A DNA stretch of 64,000 nt from Nitrospira sp. (GCA_024760505.1 CP058931.1:1808001-1872000), one strand, 5' to 3'; shown: positions 25,441-35,039, counted from the stretch's first letter. Translations and numbers: made by a program. Notes: generated by a model from the sequence alone, not told the origin.

Positions 25441-26563
25441 TTAATTGGCCGGCATATGTGAAGCCTTCGAGGCCTTCATGGTTAAATACGCCTCAATAAA
25501 AGGGTCCAGCGCGCCATCCATGACCGCGGCGACATTGCCTGACTCGTAGTTGGTCCGGTGATCCTTGACCATTTGATACGGTTGGAACACATACGAACGA
25601 ATTTGGCTACCCCAGGCGATATCTTTCTTTTCCCCAACAATATTTTGAAATTCAGCGTCTTTCTTTTGTTGCTCCAGCTCATACAGCTTCGCTTTTAACA
25701 CCCGCATGGCGCCGATCCGGTTTTGCAATTGCGACCGTTCATTTTGGCATTGCACCACGGTTCCCGTGGGAAGATGGGTCATGCGAATAGCGGTTTCCAC
25801 CTTGTTCACATTTTGCCCGCCCGCGCCTCCCGCGCGAAAGGTATCGACTTTCAGATCCTTATCATCAATCACAATGTCAATGTCGTCGTCCAATTCCGGA
25901 TAGACCCCCACTGCGGCGAACGAGGTATGTCGACGCTTATTGGCGTCAAAGGGGGAGATGCGGACCAGCCGGTGGACGCCCGCCTCTGAGTGCAGGTATC
26001 CATAGGCCAATGGCCCGGCAATGGCCAAGGTCACGCTTTTGATGCCGGCTTCATCGCCGGGTTGCAGATCGATGGTTTCCACTTTGTACCCCCGCTCCTG
26101 AGCCCATCGAATATACATGCGCATGAGCATCTGTGCCCAGTCCTGGGATTCGGTTCCGCCTGCTCCAGGATTGATGCTGAGAATGGCATTATTCTGGTCA
26201 TGTTCGCCCGATAACAATTGTTCCAATCGCCAGGCTTCCAGCGTGGCCTCAATGTCTTTGATACCCTTGCTCCACTCGGCTTCCAATTCCGGATCCCCCT
26301 GTTGGCCAATCAGATCAAGAATCGCGAGAAGGTCATCCCGTTGCTGGTCGAGTTGGTGAAGGCGTGCGAGTTGGCGTTCGATCTCGGCTTGACGTCGTCC
26401 GGCTTTGGCGGCCTGACGGGGATTGTTCCAGAAATCGGGTTGGGAGGTCTCCCGCTCGAGTTCTTCCAGTTCAGTTGTTAGCCGAGGAACGTCAAAGATA
26501 CCTCCGGAATTCCAGAATGTGGTCGTTGATTTTTTCCATTCGAATGCGAATATCTTCGAGCAT
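25441..26563 (-). CDS. prfB: Peptide chain release factor 2, made by programmed +1 frameshift
   Basis: RF2 terminates translation at UGA and UAA. It is read as two frames: 26563-26495 (23 codons, MLEDIRIRM to RRYL), then, after skipping base 26494, 26493-25441. The product is 373 residues. The SPF tripeptide that recognises UGA (LVRISPFDANKRR) and the catalytic GGQ (RAGGAGGQNVNK) are both present. The ATG at 26563 has GAGGAG upstream and lies 20 bases after the lnt stop, so prfB follows lnt and precedes lysS in one transcript. Confidence 0.95.
26491..26506 (-). promoter_or_regulatory. RF2 autoregulatory frameshift site
   Basis: On the minus strand the sequence is CGGAGG-TAT-CTT-TGA-C. An internal Shine-Dalgarno-like CGGAGG is followed at the conserved spacing by the slippery CTT and an in-frame TGA stop (26494-26492). 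Low RF2 lets the ribosome slip +1 from CTT TGA to TTG/A and continue. This matches the classical prfB site known in many bacteria almost base for base. Confidence 0.95.
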
Positions 26564-26583
26564 GGGCAGCTCTCCTCTCGTGG

Positions 26584-28212
26584 CTATATCGGTAAAGACC
26601 GTGGCTTGGGCGTGGAAAGCGGTGTGGTAAACCGACACCAAGTGAACAAAATACCGGCCATTATAACACAACCCCAACTAAAGACATCCCCAAATTGAGT
26701 GTAAAAGGTGGGTGATGAGGAACGGAGTGGAAGTAATCCTGTTACCGCCTGTTCGGAGAAAATTGATGTCTGGGAAAGAATGTGTCCGTCCGGGGCAATG
26801 AAGCCGGAAATGCCGGTGTTGGCGGCTCGGGCAAACCCTAAATGATTTTCAACGGCACGAAAAACGACCATGCCGAAATGTTGATAAGGCGCAGCAGAAT
26901 CCCCGAACCAGGCATCATTGGTAATCGTGACGAGAAAATTAGCACCCTCCCGAGCCATCCGGCGAACCAGATCCGGGAAAATCACTTCGAAACAAATAGC
27001 CACCCCGAATCTCGGACCACTGCCGGGTGGCACCGTTGGGACTTGCATGGTCATGACTCCCTGGCCGGATTTGAAGTCGCCGATCCCTACCACGAGCTTA
27101 TCCAGAAAAAAGAGAATTGACCGCAAGGGAATGTATTCCCCAAATGGCACCAGATGCCGTTTGTCATACCGGTCTGAGGCCCGTCCTTCAGCCGTCACCA
27201 GAAAGGCACTATTGTACAAATAAGGACGGCCGTCCTGTTGAAATCGAAGTGTGGGACTGCCAAATAGCAACGAGTTGTGCGTGTCTTTCGCAATATCAAG
27301 CACCTGTTTCTGGTAGGCGGGTTCCTGCTCGAAGAGAAAGGGCGTGGCCGCCTCCGGCCAAATGAGCAGGTCGGTATTCCTTCCGGCTTCTTGGCTGAGC
27401 GAGGCGTAGCGTCGAAGTGTTTCATCCCGGTAGGCCTCGTTCCATTTGACGGCTTGATCAATATTGGCTTGGACCAACCCAATGGCCAGAGTGCGTGCCG
27501 AGGCGTCAAGGTTGGCCTGTTCCTGTATCCGCCAGGTTCCATAGGCAATGACGAGACTTAGTGCACAGCCAAAGCCTGCCACGGACACCCATGGTCCTGG
27601 AAGGGTCAAGCCCCGTCTTTTGCCGTAGATCCATAAAAGGAGAGAGGTCAGAGCAACATTCCCCATGACGATTAAAAATGACACCCCATAGACTCCCGTC
27701 ATGTCGGCAAATTGAATAACCGACAGCCATTGGTATTGGGAATAGCCCAAGAGCGCCCAGGGAAACCCGCTCAACGCATAGGTTCGCACAAATTCCAAGG
27801 CGACCCACAAGGCGGGGGCTCCCAGCCATAAGAGGTTGGGGCAGGCGTGTTGAAACCTGGCATATCCCCAGCCATAGATGCCCATGTATACGCCGAGATA
27901 GGCAGCCAAAAGGAGCATTAACAAGGCACTCACTATGAACGGCACTTGACCAAATTGATGCATGGCCGTGATGACCCATGTCACGGTCCCTGCAAAGGCG
28001 ATGGTTCCCGCCAGCCATCCATAATACAAGGCCCGTCTTGGCGGGAGGTCATGAATAATGATTTGGAGCGGAACCAACACCAGCCAGGCCAGCCATCCGA
28101 GATCAAAGGGCGGAAAGCTCAGAGGATGAAGGATCCCGATTAAGGCGAGAGCGAAAAAAAGGGCTGCTGTCCTGCGTGACGGAAAAAATGAAGGTGGAAT
28201 GGTCTGCCCCAT
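26584..28212 (-). CDS. lnt: Apolipoprotein N-acyltransferase
   Basis: Lnt adds the third acyl chain to the N-terminal cysteine of lipoproteins in the inner membrane. The 542-residue protein has about six to seven N-terminal membrane helices (15-215) and a periplasmic nitrilase-fold domain (about 240-500). Its Glu lies in LIWPEAATPF, Lys in YDKRHLVPFGEY and nucleophile Cys in VAICFEVIFPDL. A final C-terminal membrane helix follows. It supports mature outer-membrane lipoproteins and a complete Lol route with lolD/lolE downstream. Confidence 0.94.
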   Translation of the reverse strand: MGQTIPPSFFPSRRTAALFFALALIGILHPLSFPPFDLGWLAWLVLVPLQIIIHDLPPRRALYYGWLAGTIAFAGTVTWVITAMHQFGQVPFIVSALLMLLLAAYLGVYMGIYGWGYARFQHACPNLLWLGAPALWVALEFVRTYALSGFPWALLGYSQYQWLSVIQFADMTGVYGVSFLIVMGNVALTSLLLWIYGKRRGLTLPGPWVSVAGFGCALSLVIAYGTWRIQEQANLDASARTLAIGLVQANIDQAVKWNEAYRDETLRRYASLSQEAGRNTDLLIWPEAATPFLFEQEPAYQKQVLDIAKDTHNSLLFGSPTLRFQQDGRPYLYNSAFLVTAEGRASDRYDKRHLVPFGEYIPLRSILFFLDKLVVGIGDFKSGQGVMTMQVPTVPPGSGPRFGVAICFEVIFPDLVRRMAREGANFLVTITNDAWFGDSAAPYQHFGMVVFRAVENHLGFARAANTGISGFIAPDGHILSQTSIFSEQAVTGLLPLRSSSPTFYTQFGDVFSWGCVIMAGILFTWCRFTTPLSTPKPRSLPI

Positions 28213-28424
28213 GTTTAATAGGGACCAGCGGTCGTTTCCAGGGGCGAACCCTGCTGATTTATCAGATATGGGCGTATTTCAGAATGACACCCAAGAATCA
28301 GTAAGGATATCGGCTGGAAAGGAATGAAGTAATGATGACAGTCGAATTGGTGAATACGATTCAGGGCTACAAGAACATCAAATGGGAAATACCGTTCACC
28401 TCGCATGAACGGCCTGAGAACCGA

Positions 28425-28616
28425 CTAGACGGCTTTTTGGACCAATCCGGACCGCAGGCAGCGGGTGCAGACTTTAATGCGTTGGGCCGCACCTTTCACG
28501 AGCGCGCGAACCGTACGCAGGTTCGGCCGAAAGACACGTTTTGTGCGATTATTGGCGTGACTCACATTATTTCCCACTAAGCGGTTTTTTCCGCACACGT
28601 CACATGAAAAGGCCAT
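28425..28616 (-). CDS. rpmB: 50S ribosomal protein L28 (zinc-binding form)
   Basis: L28 is a small 50S protein. This 63-residue copy has C5/C8 (SCDVCGK) and C50/C53 (VCTRC), the zinc-ribbon C+ form, plus the conserved NNVSHANNRTKRVFRPNL segment. GGGAGAAG precedes the ATG. It stands 212 bases ahead of lnt on the same strand; those 212 bases hold no gene that I can support. Confidence 0.96.
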   Translation of the reverse strand: MAFSCDVCGKNRLVGNNVSHANNRTKRVFRPNLRTVRALVKGAAQRIKVCTRCLRSGLVQKAV

Positions 28617-29462
28617 GGTCTTCTCCCTGGATATTTAAAAAGGACAGAATTGTCGATTAGAGTCTGTTTGTTACCACAGCTGCTATTGTACACACAAGTG
28701 CTCGATAATGAAAATTTTCTGTGCTCGAGGCAGGCCTCCACGATGAAAGGGTTGTTGTTCCGCCTGGGCACTAGAAGGTCATTGGAAGTCGCTCCTACGG
28801 TGCACAGCATCGGGAATAGTGCCCTGTGTGGCAGTTAAAGAAGTACCGGTATTGCAACGCTGCGGCGAAAGGGAGGGCGATTATACCATTGTTCTGTCAT
28901 GCCACATGAACGCTTCTGTTTTAGATAAAGACAGGCGATTTGTCCTTGAGGTTCAAGCGAACCGAGCGCAGAAAGCTCAACTTGATAATTTCACCGCGAA
29001 AGAAACAACTCCGGGTCATCCGGCGAAGGCGTGTCGTTTCAAACTCCTAAAGCCTTTGCGAGGCGCTAAGCTGGCGTTGGTGCCAATTTAGTACTGTCCG
29101 TTGGTTTGGAGCGCCTTGCTTGAATGAGAATTGAGGGCCTTCGACAAATCCCTTTTAGGAAGGATGAACCCAATCGGTTAAGTGAAATGTACTGTCGGGG
29201 TGAGCAATTGGCGGCTATCTAGCCTGTATTGCGGGATAACAAGGCTGACAAGCCAAACTGACGCATGACCATTTTCTGTTGACACTAATTCATTCACATT
29301 CGTACGTTTCACAGGCAGTCTGTGTTTTACTTAGATATGTTGTTTTTCACCCTGAAATTCCTCATGAGCCTTATATTGCAGATGGCCGGGTTGAGCAGAC
29401 TCTTCGATGGTCGTTCGATGTAAGTCTTCCGGTTCTGATGTAATAGGCTTTTTGTAATCAAC
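28617..29462. other. Long intergenic region (846 bp) between rpmB and recG
   Basis: No protein or RNA gene is supported here. A 90-codon frame at 28819-29091 lacks a ribosome-binding site and family features. I looked for tmRNA, RNase P, SRP and 6S hallmarks and saw none. An AGCCT/AGGCT inverted repeat is near 29220-29245. TTGACA at 29279 with TACGTT at 29303 (18 bases) is a weak promoter candidate for recG. Confidence 0.5.
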
Positions 29463-31679
29463 ATGCCGACTCATTCCTCTCTCTCTGAGATTCCCATTCA
29501 ATTTGCCAAAGGGGTAGGACCCCGGAGGGCTCGCTTGCTGGAAAAATTAGCAGTGAAAACATTAGAGGATGCTTTCTGGTTTTTACCCTGGCGATACGAA
29601 AACCGATTGGAAGTGTTGCCCATCGGGAATCTTTTCCCGGGCATGAAGGCCACCATTAAAGGCAGAGTGCAGAAAGTGTGGGTGAAAACCACCTATCGAA
29701 GACGTCTGGTCGTGGTCACGGTGACGGTGAGGGATGAGACGGGTCTTATCGAATGCGTGTTTTTTAACCAGCCCTATTTGGAGAAAACCTTTGTGCCTGG
29801 GGTATCTCTGTTATTGACCGGTCCAGTCTTGTCCAATTCTTCTGGTAGCTCACCGATGACCATGCGCGGGCCGGAGTATGAATTGTTGGATGAGGACGAA
29901 TTGCCGGACATGGCTGGGGGCCGGATTGTGCCCGTCTATCATGAGACGAATGGGTTGAGTTCCAAGCAGATTCGACGAATTATTCGATCAATTTTTGACC
30001 ATTATGCCGATCAGTTACAAGAGATGTTGCCCTTAACCATGCGAGCACAACTCGGAGTGCCACCCCTTCCAGATGCATTACCCGTCTTACATTTTCCCAA
30101 TCAGGAGCGTTCGGTGGAGGCCTTGAATGCCTATGCGACGCCAGAGCACCAACGCCTGGCGTTTGAAGAATTGTTTCTCCTGCAATTAGCGCTTGCCATG
30201 CGGCGCCAAGAGCAGGCTCAGGACATTGAAGGCATCGCATTTGCTGTTCGCAACCCGTTGGTTGAACAGCTGAAAACCGTGTTGCCCTTTTCGCTCACTT
30301 CGGCCCAAGAGCGGGTGATCAAGGAAATTAGCCATGATATGGGACGGCCAACCAGTATGAACCGCTTGCTGCAAGGAGATGTAGGGTGCGGGAAGACCGT
30401 GGTGGCTCTTCATGCCATTGTGATGGCCTGTGGGTCCGGATATCAAGCGGCCCTGATGGCCCCTACGGAAGTGTTGAGCGAACAGCACTATCTGTCGTTG
30501 CTTCCCCTATTTGATGCTCTGGGTATCCGGTGCCTTTTGTTGAAGGGCGGGCAGACCGGACGCGAGCGAGGGAAGATCCTTGCCGGAATGCAGTCAGGTC
30601 AGGTGCAGGTAGTGGTGGGTACACACGCGTTGTTACAGCCGGATGTGCACTTTGCCAAACTTGGGTTGGTGATTGTGGATGAGCAACACAAATTCGGTGT
30701 GCTGCAGCGCGCGCAGCTTCGTGGGAAAGCGCCATGGCATCCCGATGTGTTGGTGATGACCGCCACGCCTATCCCCAGGACCTTAGCGATGACGCTGTAT
30801 GGGGATTTGGATGTGTCGGTGATTGATCAGTTTCCTCCAGGGAAAAAACCCGTAAAGACGATGTTGTTCCCCACCGGTCAACGAAAAGACGCGCATCGTT
30901 TGATGCGAAAAGAATTGGAAGCGGGGCGGCAGGCTTATGTGGTGTATCCGCTCGTTGAACCATCAGAAAAAATTGATTTACAGGCAGCCATTGAGGCTGC
31001 CGAGCAATTACGGGAAGAATGTGCTCCATTTCGTATCGGTTTGCTGCATGGCCGATTGCCATCCCGCGAAAAACAAGTGGTTATGGCCCAGTTTAAAAAG
31101 AAAGAGATTGATGTGTTGGTGGCCACCACTGTTGTCGAGGTCGGCTTGGATGTTCACAATGCCACGGTCATGCTCATTGAACATGCGGAACGGTTTGGGT
31201 TGGCGCAATTGCATCAATTACGCGGCCGGGTCGGTCGAGGTCTTTATCAAGGCTATTGTGTGTTGATTCATGGTCTGGGAAAAATTCCTCCCTATTCCCA
31301 GCAAATACCCTTGAAGCTTGAGTCCAGTCGAATGTCGCTCGATAAGATCGGGAGGAGTTCCCAGGGGGAAGCGTTTTCCCCTTCCACAGCGAGGCGGCGC
31401 CTTGGGGTGTTTGCGCAATGTGAAGACGGCTTTGCACTGGCGGAAGAAGACTTGAGTATTCGTGGGCCTGGGCATGTCTTAGGGGTCAAGCAATGGGGGG
31501 AAATGGATTTTCGTGTGGCGGATTTGGCTCGAGATACCGTGTTGTTAATAAAAGCGAAACAAATGGCAGGAGAAATATTGGAATGTGATCCACGGTTGAT
31601 GCTGCCCGACCACCGCATCCTCAAGGAAACATTGTTTCGAAAATGGGGTGAAAAGTTCGCGCTGGGTTCCATTGGATAA
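29463..31679 (+). CDS. recG: ATP-dependent DNA helicase RecG
   Basis: RecG remodels stalled replication forks and branched DNA. The 738-residue protein has an N-terminal wedge/OB domain (to about 170), then helicase superfamily 2 domains. Walker A is GDVGCGKT, Walker B/motif II is DEQHKFG, and motif III is TATPIPRT. The motif VI region HQLRGRVGRG is followed by the RecG C-terminal segment FALAEEDLSIRGPGHVLG. Length is slightly above the E. coli form. The ATG at 29463 has no strong ribosome-binding site, so the exact start is less sure. Confidence 0.95.
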   Translation: MPTHSSLSEIPIQFAKGVGPRRARLLEKLAVKTLEDAFWFLPWRYENRLEVLPIGNLFPGMKATIKGRVQKVWVKTTYRRRLVVVTVTVRDETGLIECVFFNQPYLEKTFVPGVSLLLTGPVLSNSSGSSPMTMRGPEYELLDEDELPDMAGGRIVPVYHETNGLSSKQIRRIIRSIFDHYADQLQEMLPLTMRAQLGVPPLPDALPVLHFPNQERSVEALNAYATPEHQRLAFEELFLLQLALAMRRQEQAQDIEGIAFAVRNPLVEQLKTVLPFSLTSAQERVIKEISHDMGRPTSMNRLLQGDVGCGKTVVALHAIVMACGSGYQAALMAPTEVLSEQHYLSLLPLFDALGIRCLLLKGGQTGRERGKILAGMQSGQVQVVVGTHALLQPDVHFAKLGLVIVDEQHKFGVLQRAQLRGKAPWHPDVLVMTATPIPRTLAMTLYGDLDVSVIDQFPPGKKPVKTMLFPTGQRKDAHRLMRKELEAGRQAYVVYPLVEPSEKIDLQAAIEAAEQLREECAPFRIGLLHGRLPSREKQVVMAQFKKKEIDVLVATTVVEVGLDVHNATVMLIEHAERFGLAQLHQLRGRVGRGLYQGYCVLIHGLGKIPPYSQQIPLKLESSRMSLDKIGRSSQGEAFSPSTARRRLGVFAQCEDGFALAEEDLSIRGPGHVLGVKQWGEMDFRVADLARDTVLLIKAKQMAGEILECDPRLMLPDHRILKETLFRKWGEKFALGSIG

Positions 31680-31812
31680 AATATGGGACAGCTAATAATG
31701 GGGAAGAAATGAGAATGCCCCGCTATGGTTTATATATTGGAGAAGCGGGCCAGCATTTCCTGTTTGACCTGCATAGAGGTTCGTGGTAGATATCGCAGGT
31801 GAAAATGGCCTT

Positions 31813-31899
31813 GCCCGGATGGCGGAACTGGCAGACGCGCCGGACTCAAAATCCGGTTCTTTCACGAGAGTGGGAGTTCGACCCTCCCTCCGGGCACCA
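31813..31899 (+). tRNA. tRNA-Leu (anticodon CAA)
   Basis: Acceptor halves GCCCGGA and TCCGGGC pair, with discriminator A and an encoded CCA at 31897-31899. The anticodon arm is CCGGA-CTCAAAA-TCCGG, giving anticodon CAA for UUG codons. A long variable arm (TTCTTTCACGAGAG region) marks a class II tRNA, and the T arm has GGGAG-TTCGACC-CTCCC. Confidence 0.95.
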
Positions 31900-32008
31900 T
31901 TACTGTCTTTAGGGTTCAATGAACATAGAGAAAAAATGGAAAAAACAGTGTAAGCCTTTAAGTGAAATTTCGGGTATGTTGACCTATGATTCAAAGCCAA
32001 GAATTGAC

Positions 32009-32037
32009 TTGACAGGGGCTACCGCCTTGACTATAGT
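32009..32037 (+). promoter_or_regulatory. Strong candidate sigma70 promoter of the 32.1-kb gene
   Basis: A perfect -35 TTGACA (32009-32014) and a -10 TATAGT (32032-32037, five of six) are separated by exactly 17 bases. Transcription would begin near 32044, leaving a leader of about 80 bases before the ATG at 32124. It is the best-matching promoter I see in the window. Confidence 0.7.
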
Positions 32038-32123
32038 TGGTGCCCTTGATCATGAAATAAAATCGTATATTTGAATTCGTTCGTTTTTTTGATTATTCAC
32101 TCACACTTCCAAGGAGGAGCCAC

Positions 32124-32879
32124 ATGCGGAAGGTAGGGTATTTTGGATTAGCAATGATTTTTGCAGGCTCGGTGAGCGTGGCGGTGGCGCAAGAGCGTCC
32201 ACCTCAGCATGTAGGGTATGGGACTGGTGTCGGAGACTCTCAGGGTGTAGGCGACAGGTCACGGGTAATGGACCAAGACGACATGTTGCGGTACCTCTCA
32301 GCAGATGAAACGATTCAGGGTGAAGTTGTTGGTATTGATTACGCAGGGGGAAGGCTGTGGCTCGATATGGGAGGAAGTTCCCATGATGAACGGCAGACCC
32401 TTCGTGGTGCCTTGAACTTAAAAGAGCTGTATTTTGACAACAAAACCAACATGGCGAATCTTAAAGCTATTGGTAAGGGTGATTACGTTACGATCCAAGC
32501 AGCGAATGAAACCTCCGAGGATCAAAAGTTTGGAACTGGGCGAAAGTTGGTTCGTGATGTGTATGTGTTGACCGGGTCCCAATTACTAGGTGGGGCTGAT
32601 AACCCAGACTTTGGTGGCGGGTTTGGTCAAAAGCCAGATCCCTATGGGGCAAGAGGTCTCACCGTAAAGAGTGGCTCCTACACTGGTATACCGGATGGGT
32701 CAGTACAGCCAGGGGAAGTCAAGTCAGGAATTACCAGTGAAATTGGTATAGTGACAGGTGCTGCGCCTTGCTGGCAATGTGCCCCCCAGCCGACTACAGT
32801 CAATGAACGGACAGATAAAACCATTGCCACTGATTACGGCGATGATCGCAAGAACTTTAACAAGGGTACCGTTCAATAG
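32124..32879 (+). CDS. Exported protein of unknown function
   Basis: I do not recognise this 251-residue protein. It has a clear signal peptide (cleavage near VAVAQ, about 23) and no membrane helix afterwards. A central region (about 65-155: TIQGEVVGIDYAGGRLWLDM, IGKGDYVTIQAANE) looks like a small beta-barrel similar to exported DUF/OB-type folds. The last 90 residues are Gly/Pro-rich and low in complexity with one CWQC pair. The start has AAGGAGGAG upstream. A near-consensus promoter and its own terminator make it a single-gene unit that is probably well expressed. Confidence 0.8.
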   Translation: MRKVGYFGLAMIFAGSVSVAVAQERPPQHVGYGTGVGDSQGVGDRSRVMDQDDMLRYLSADETIQGEVVGIDYAGGRLWLDMGGSSHDERQTLRGALNLKELYFDNKTNMANLKAIGKGDYVTIQAANETSEDQKFGTGRKLVRDVYVLTGSQLLGGADNPDFGGGFGQKPDPYGARGLTVKSGSYTGIPDGSVQPGEVKSGITSEIGIVTGAAPCWQCAPQPTTVNERTDKTIATDYGDDRKNFNKGTVQ

Positions 32880-32910
32880 GTTTCTGATTACAAGCCAGTT
32901 TTGTAGTTGA

Positions 32911-32949
32911 AAAGAGCGTGCCGGTCAGTATCCGGCACGCTCTTTTGTT
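32911..32949 (+). terminator. Rho-independent terminator
   Basis: AAAGAGCGTGCCGG pairs with CCGGCACGCTCTTT around a short TCAGTAT loop, followed by TTTTGTT. The stem is about 14 bp. It lies 31 bases after the exported protein's stop. The A run on the other side could make it bidirectional. Confidence 0.85.
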
Positions 32950-33032
32950 ATTTGGCCCATGAAATCAATTAGGAATAAAGAAAGTAAGTTTCGTCTGTTA
33001 ATAAGCCGTCGGCGGGAGAAGATTGAGAGACC

Positions 33033-33257
33033 ATGGAGGAATTGGATCTTCGAGGTATAATTTGTCCCTATAACTTTGTGAAGACGAAGTTAAAGCTGGA
33101 ATCTTTAGAAAGCGGGGATCAGTTGAGGGTCTTGTTGGATGAAGGCGAACCAATTCGAAATGTCCCGCAAAGCATTACCAATGAGGGTCACCAGATTCTT
33201 GAACAAGAAAAAGTCGACCATTATTACCGTGTGGTTATTCAGAAGGTAAGTGTGTGA
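33033..33257 (+). CDS. TusA-family sulfur carrier protein
   Basis: A 74-residue protein of the TusA/SirA fold. The sulfur-accepting cysteine is C11 in the ICPYNFVKTKLKLE segment, matching the family's CPxP-like motif with Y in place of a typical residue. Such carriers pass persulfide sulfur to tRNA thiolation, molybdoenzymes or sulfur oxidation enzymes; a rhodanese is present 14 kb away, but no direct partner adjoins. Its end overlaps the convergent rsmI gene by 23 bases. Confidence 0.88.
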   Translation: MEELDLRGIICPYNFVKTKLKLESLESGDQLRVLLDEGEPIRNVPQSITNEGHQILEQEKVDHYYRVVIQKVSV

Positions 33258-33984
33258 TGGGGGTCGAGCTGGAATGTTCGGGTAATGGTTCCAATTGCCT
33301 TTTACTCCTTTGAGGTAACCCTTGAATTAAAAGCGTTATTTCTCCTTTGATCGATTTGCCTTTTAACTGTTGAACCACTTCTTCAATTTCTCCTCGTAGA
33401 ATTTCTTCGTTGAGTTTTGTCAATTCCCGTGTCAGTACGATGTGTCTGTTTCCCATGACGGTAGTGATGACTTGCAATGTTTTGAGAATCCGATGCTGGG
33501 TTTCGAAAACAATAATGGTCCCTTTTTCTTCTTTAAGGTTTTGGAAAAATTTTTCCCTGGCCCCTGGTTTTCTGGGCACAAATCCCTCAAAGATAAATCT
33601 ATCCGTTGCCAAACCGGACACGCATAAGGCCGTCAGAACGGAGGATGGTCCTGGAATAGGGATAAGTGGAATATTTGACTTGATCGCCTGGCGAACCAGA
33701 TAAAACCCCGGGTCAGAAATAAGAGGGGTCCCCGCATCGCAAACCAAGGCAACGGAACTTCCTTCCTGGAGACGATGGAGGAGAATGTCGGTTTTCTCCT
33801 CTTTGTTGAAATCGTGATAACTGGTGAGTGGTGTGCCGATGTGATAATAGGTGCAGAGTTTTTGTGTGCGACGTGTGTCCTCAGCTGCAATAATGGCTAC
33901 CTCTTGTAGAATGCGGATAGCCCGGAAGGTCATATCTTCAAGATTTCCGATAGGTGTGCTGACAATATAGAGTGTTCCGGTCAT
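33235..33984 (-). CDS. rsmI: 16S rRNA 2'-O-ribose methyltransferase (C1402)
   Basis: RsmI methylates the ribose of C1402 in the decoding centre of 16S rRNA with SAM. The 249-residue tetrapyrrole-methylase-fold protein begins LYIVSTPIGNLEDMTFRAI and has AAEDTRRT (34-41), GTPLISDPG and IPGPSSVLTALCVSGL, all diagnostic. It is convergent with tusA, with a 23-base overlap of coding ends, and divergent from the SDR gene. Confidence 0.94.
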   Translation of the reverse strand: MTGTLYIVSTPIGNLEDMTFRAIRILQEVAIIAAEDTRRTQKLCTYYHIGTPLTSYHDFNKEEKTDILLHRLQEGSSVALVCDAGTPLISDPGFYLVRQAIKSNIPLIPIPGPSSVLTALCVSGLATDRFIFEGFVPRKPGAREKFFQNLKEEKGTIIVFETQHRILKTLQVITTVMGNRHIVLTRELTKLNEEILRGEIEEVVQQLKGKSIKGEITLLIQGLPQRSKRQLEPLPEHSSSTPITHLPSE

Positions 33985-34109
33985 GGTCTAATGAGGGAAA
34001 ATGATATAGGGCAAGGTTGGAGATGGTACTGCGTGAGCCTGACATTGTCCAGGAGGATCCAGTCGTACCCGCCTCGTCACTCGGTTGCCAAATGATAAGG
34101 ATATGAAGG

Positions 34110-34904
34110 ATGGGTGACATCCATAGTTTGCAAGGTCAGGTGGCTCTGGTTACGGGAGGTGGAGTGGGCATTGGACGTGCCATTGCCCAGGCGTTAGTGG
34201 GGCAACAGGCGGGAGTCGCTATTTGTGGAAGGCGTGTGGAAGAATTAGAGCGCACAGCAGGCGACCTCATTCAGGCCGGCGGAGAAGTGCTTTCGGTACC
34301 ATGCGATGTGACCCAACGGATCGATGTTGAGCGTACCATGAAGAGGGTGATCCAGAAGTTTGGGAGGTTGGACATTCTTGTTAATAACGCAGGTGTATCA
34401 GGTCAAACGCCGATCCATGATCCGGATGATTCCAAATGGCAGAATATTCTTCAGGTGAATTTAACAGGCAGCTACTTGGTTTCGAAGCTCGCTATTCCAC
34501 ACATGCTCACCCACCACTATGGACGTATTATTAATATCTCCTCCGTCTTGGGACGATTTGGCGTGGCGGGATATTTGGCCTATTGTACAGCCAAACATGG
34601 CATTTTAGGGTTCACCAAAGCTCTGGCACTGGAAATGGCCTCTCAGGGCATAACCGTCAACGCCATTTGCCCAACGTGGGTGGATACTGCCATGGCCAGA
34701 CAGGGGATCGAAGAAACTGCAGCCAGCCTTGGGGTTTCACCAGATGAATTTCGTGAAATCGCGATTAGTACGATTCCAATAAAAAGAATGGCGGAAGCCG
34801 AGGAAGTGGCCAGTGTTGTCCTGTATCTTTGCTCACATGCGGCTAGTGCGATAACTGGTCAAGCCTTAAATGTTTGTGGTGGAACTACCGCAGGCACTGT
34901 ATAA
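34110..34904 (+). CDS. Short-chain dehydrogenase/reductase (FabG-like)
   Basis: A 264-residue classical SDR. It has the dinucleotide motif TGGGVGIG (15-22), NNAG (92-95), catalytic S144/S145, Y158 and K162 (YCTAK), and PTWVDTAMA after the active site. Residues R41/R42 after the second strand suggest NADPH. FabG (3-oxoacyl-ACP reductase) or a hydroxyacid dehydrogenase are both plausible; the lack of fatty-acid genes nearby leaves the substrate open. Confidence 0.88.
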   Translation: MGDIHSLQGQVALVTGGGVGIGRAIAQALVGQQAGVAICGRRVEELERTAGDLIQAGGEVLSVPCDVTQRIDVERTMKRVIQKFGRLDILVNNAGVSGQTPIHDPDDSKWQNILQVNLTGSYLVSKLAIPHMLTHHYGRIINISSVLGRFGVAGYLAYCTAKHGILGFTKALALEMASQGITVNAICPTWVDTAMARQGIEETAASLGVSPDEFREIAISTIPIKRMAEAEEVASVVLYLCSHAASAITGQALNVCGGTTAGTV

Positions 34905-35039
34905 GCGGATACGCGATGTAATTTTCCTACTCCGGTTAACCAAGGAATGCTGGTAACTCATTGATTTTCTTGACCTTCTCTAGATGCAGATCTATACTCG
35001 ACATGGCTCACTGCGCATGTTTCTTTACTAGGTTGTTCA

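Noticed and set aside
28819..29091. 90-codon frame in the long intergenic region
   Set aside because: GTG start without ribosome-binding site, no recognisable motif, and part of the frame runs through hairpin-rich DNA.
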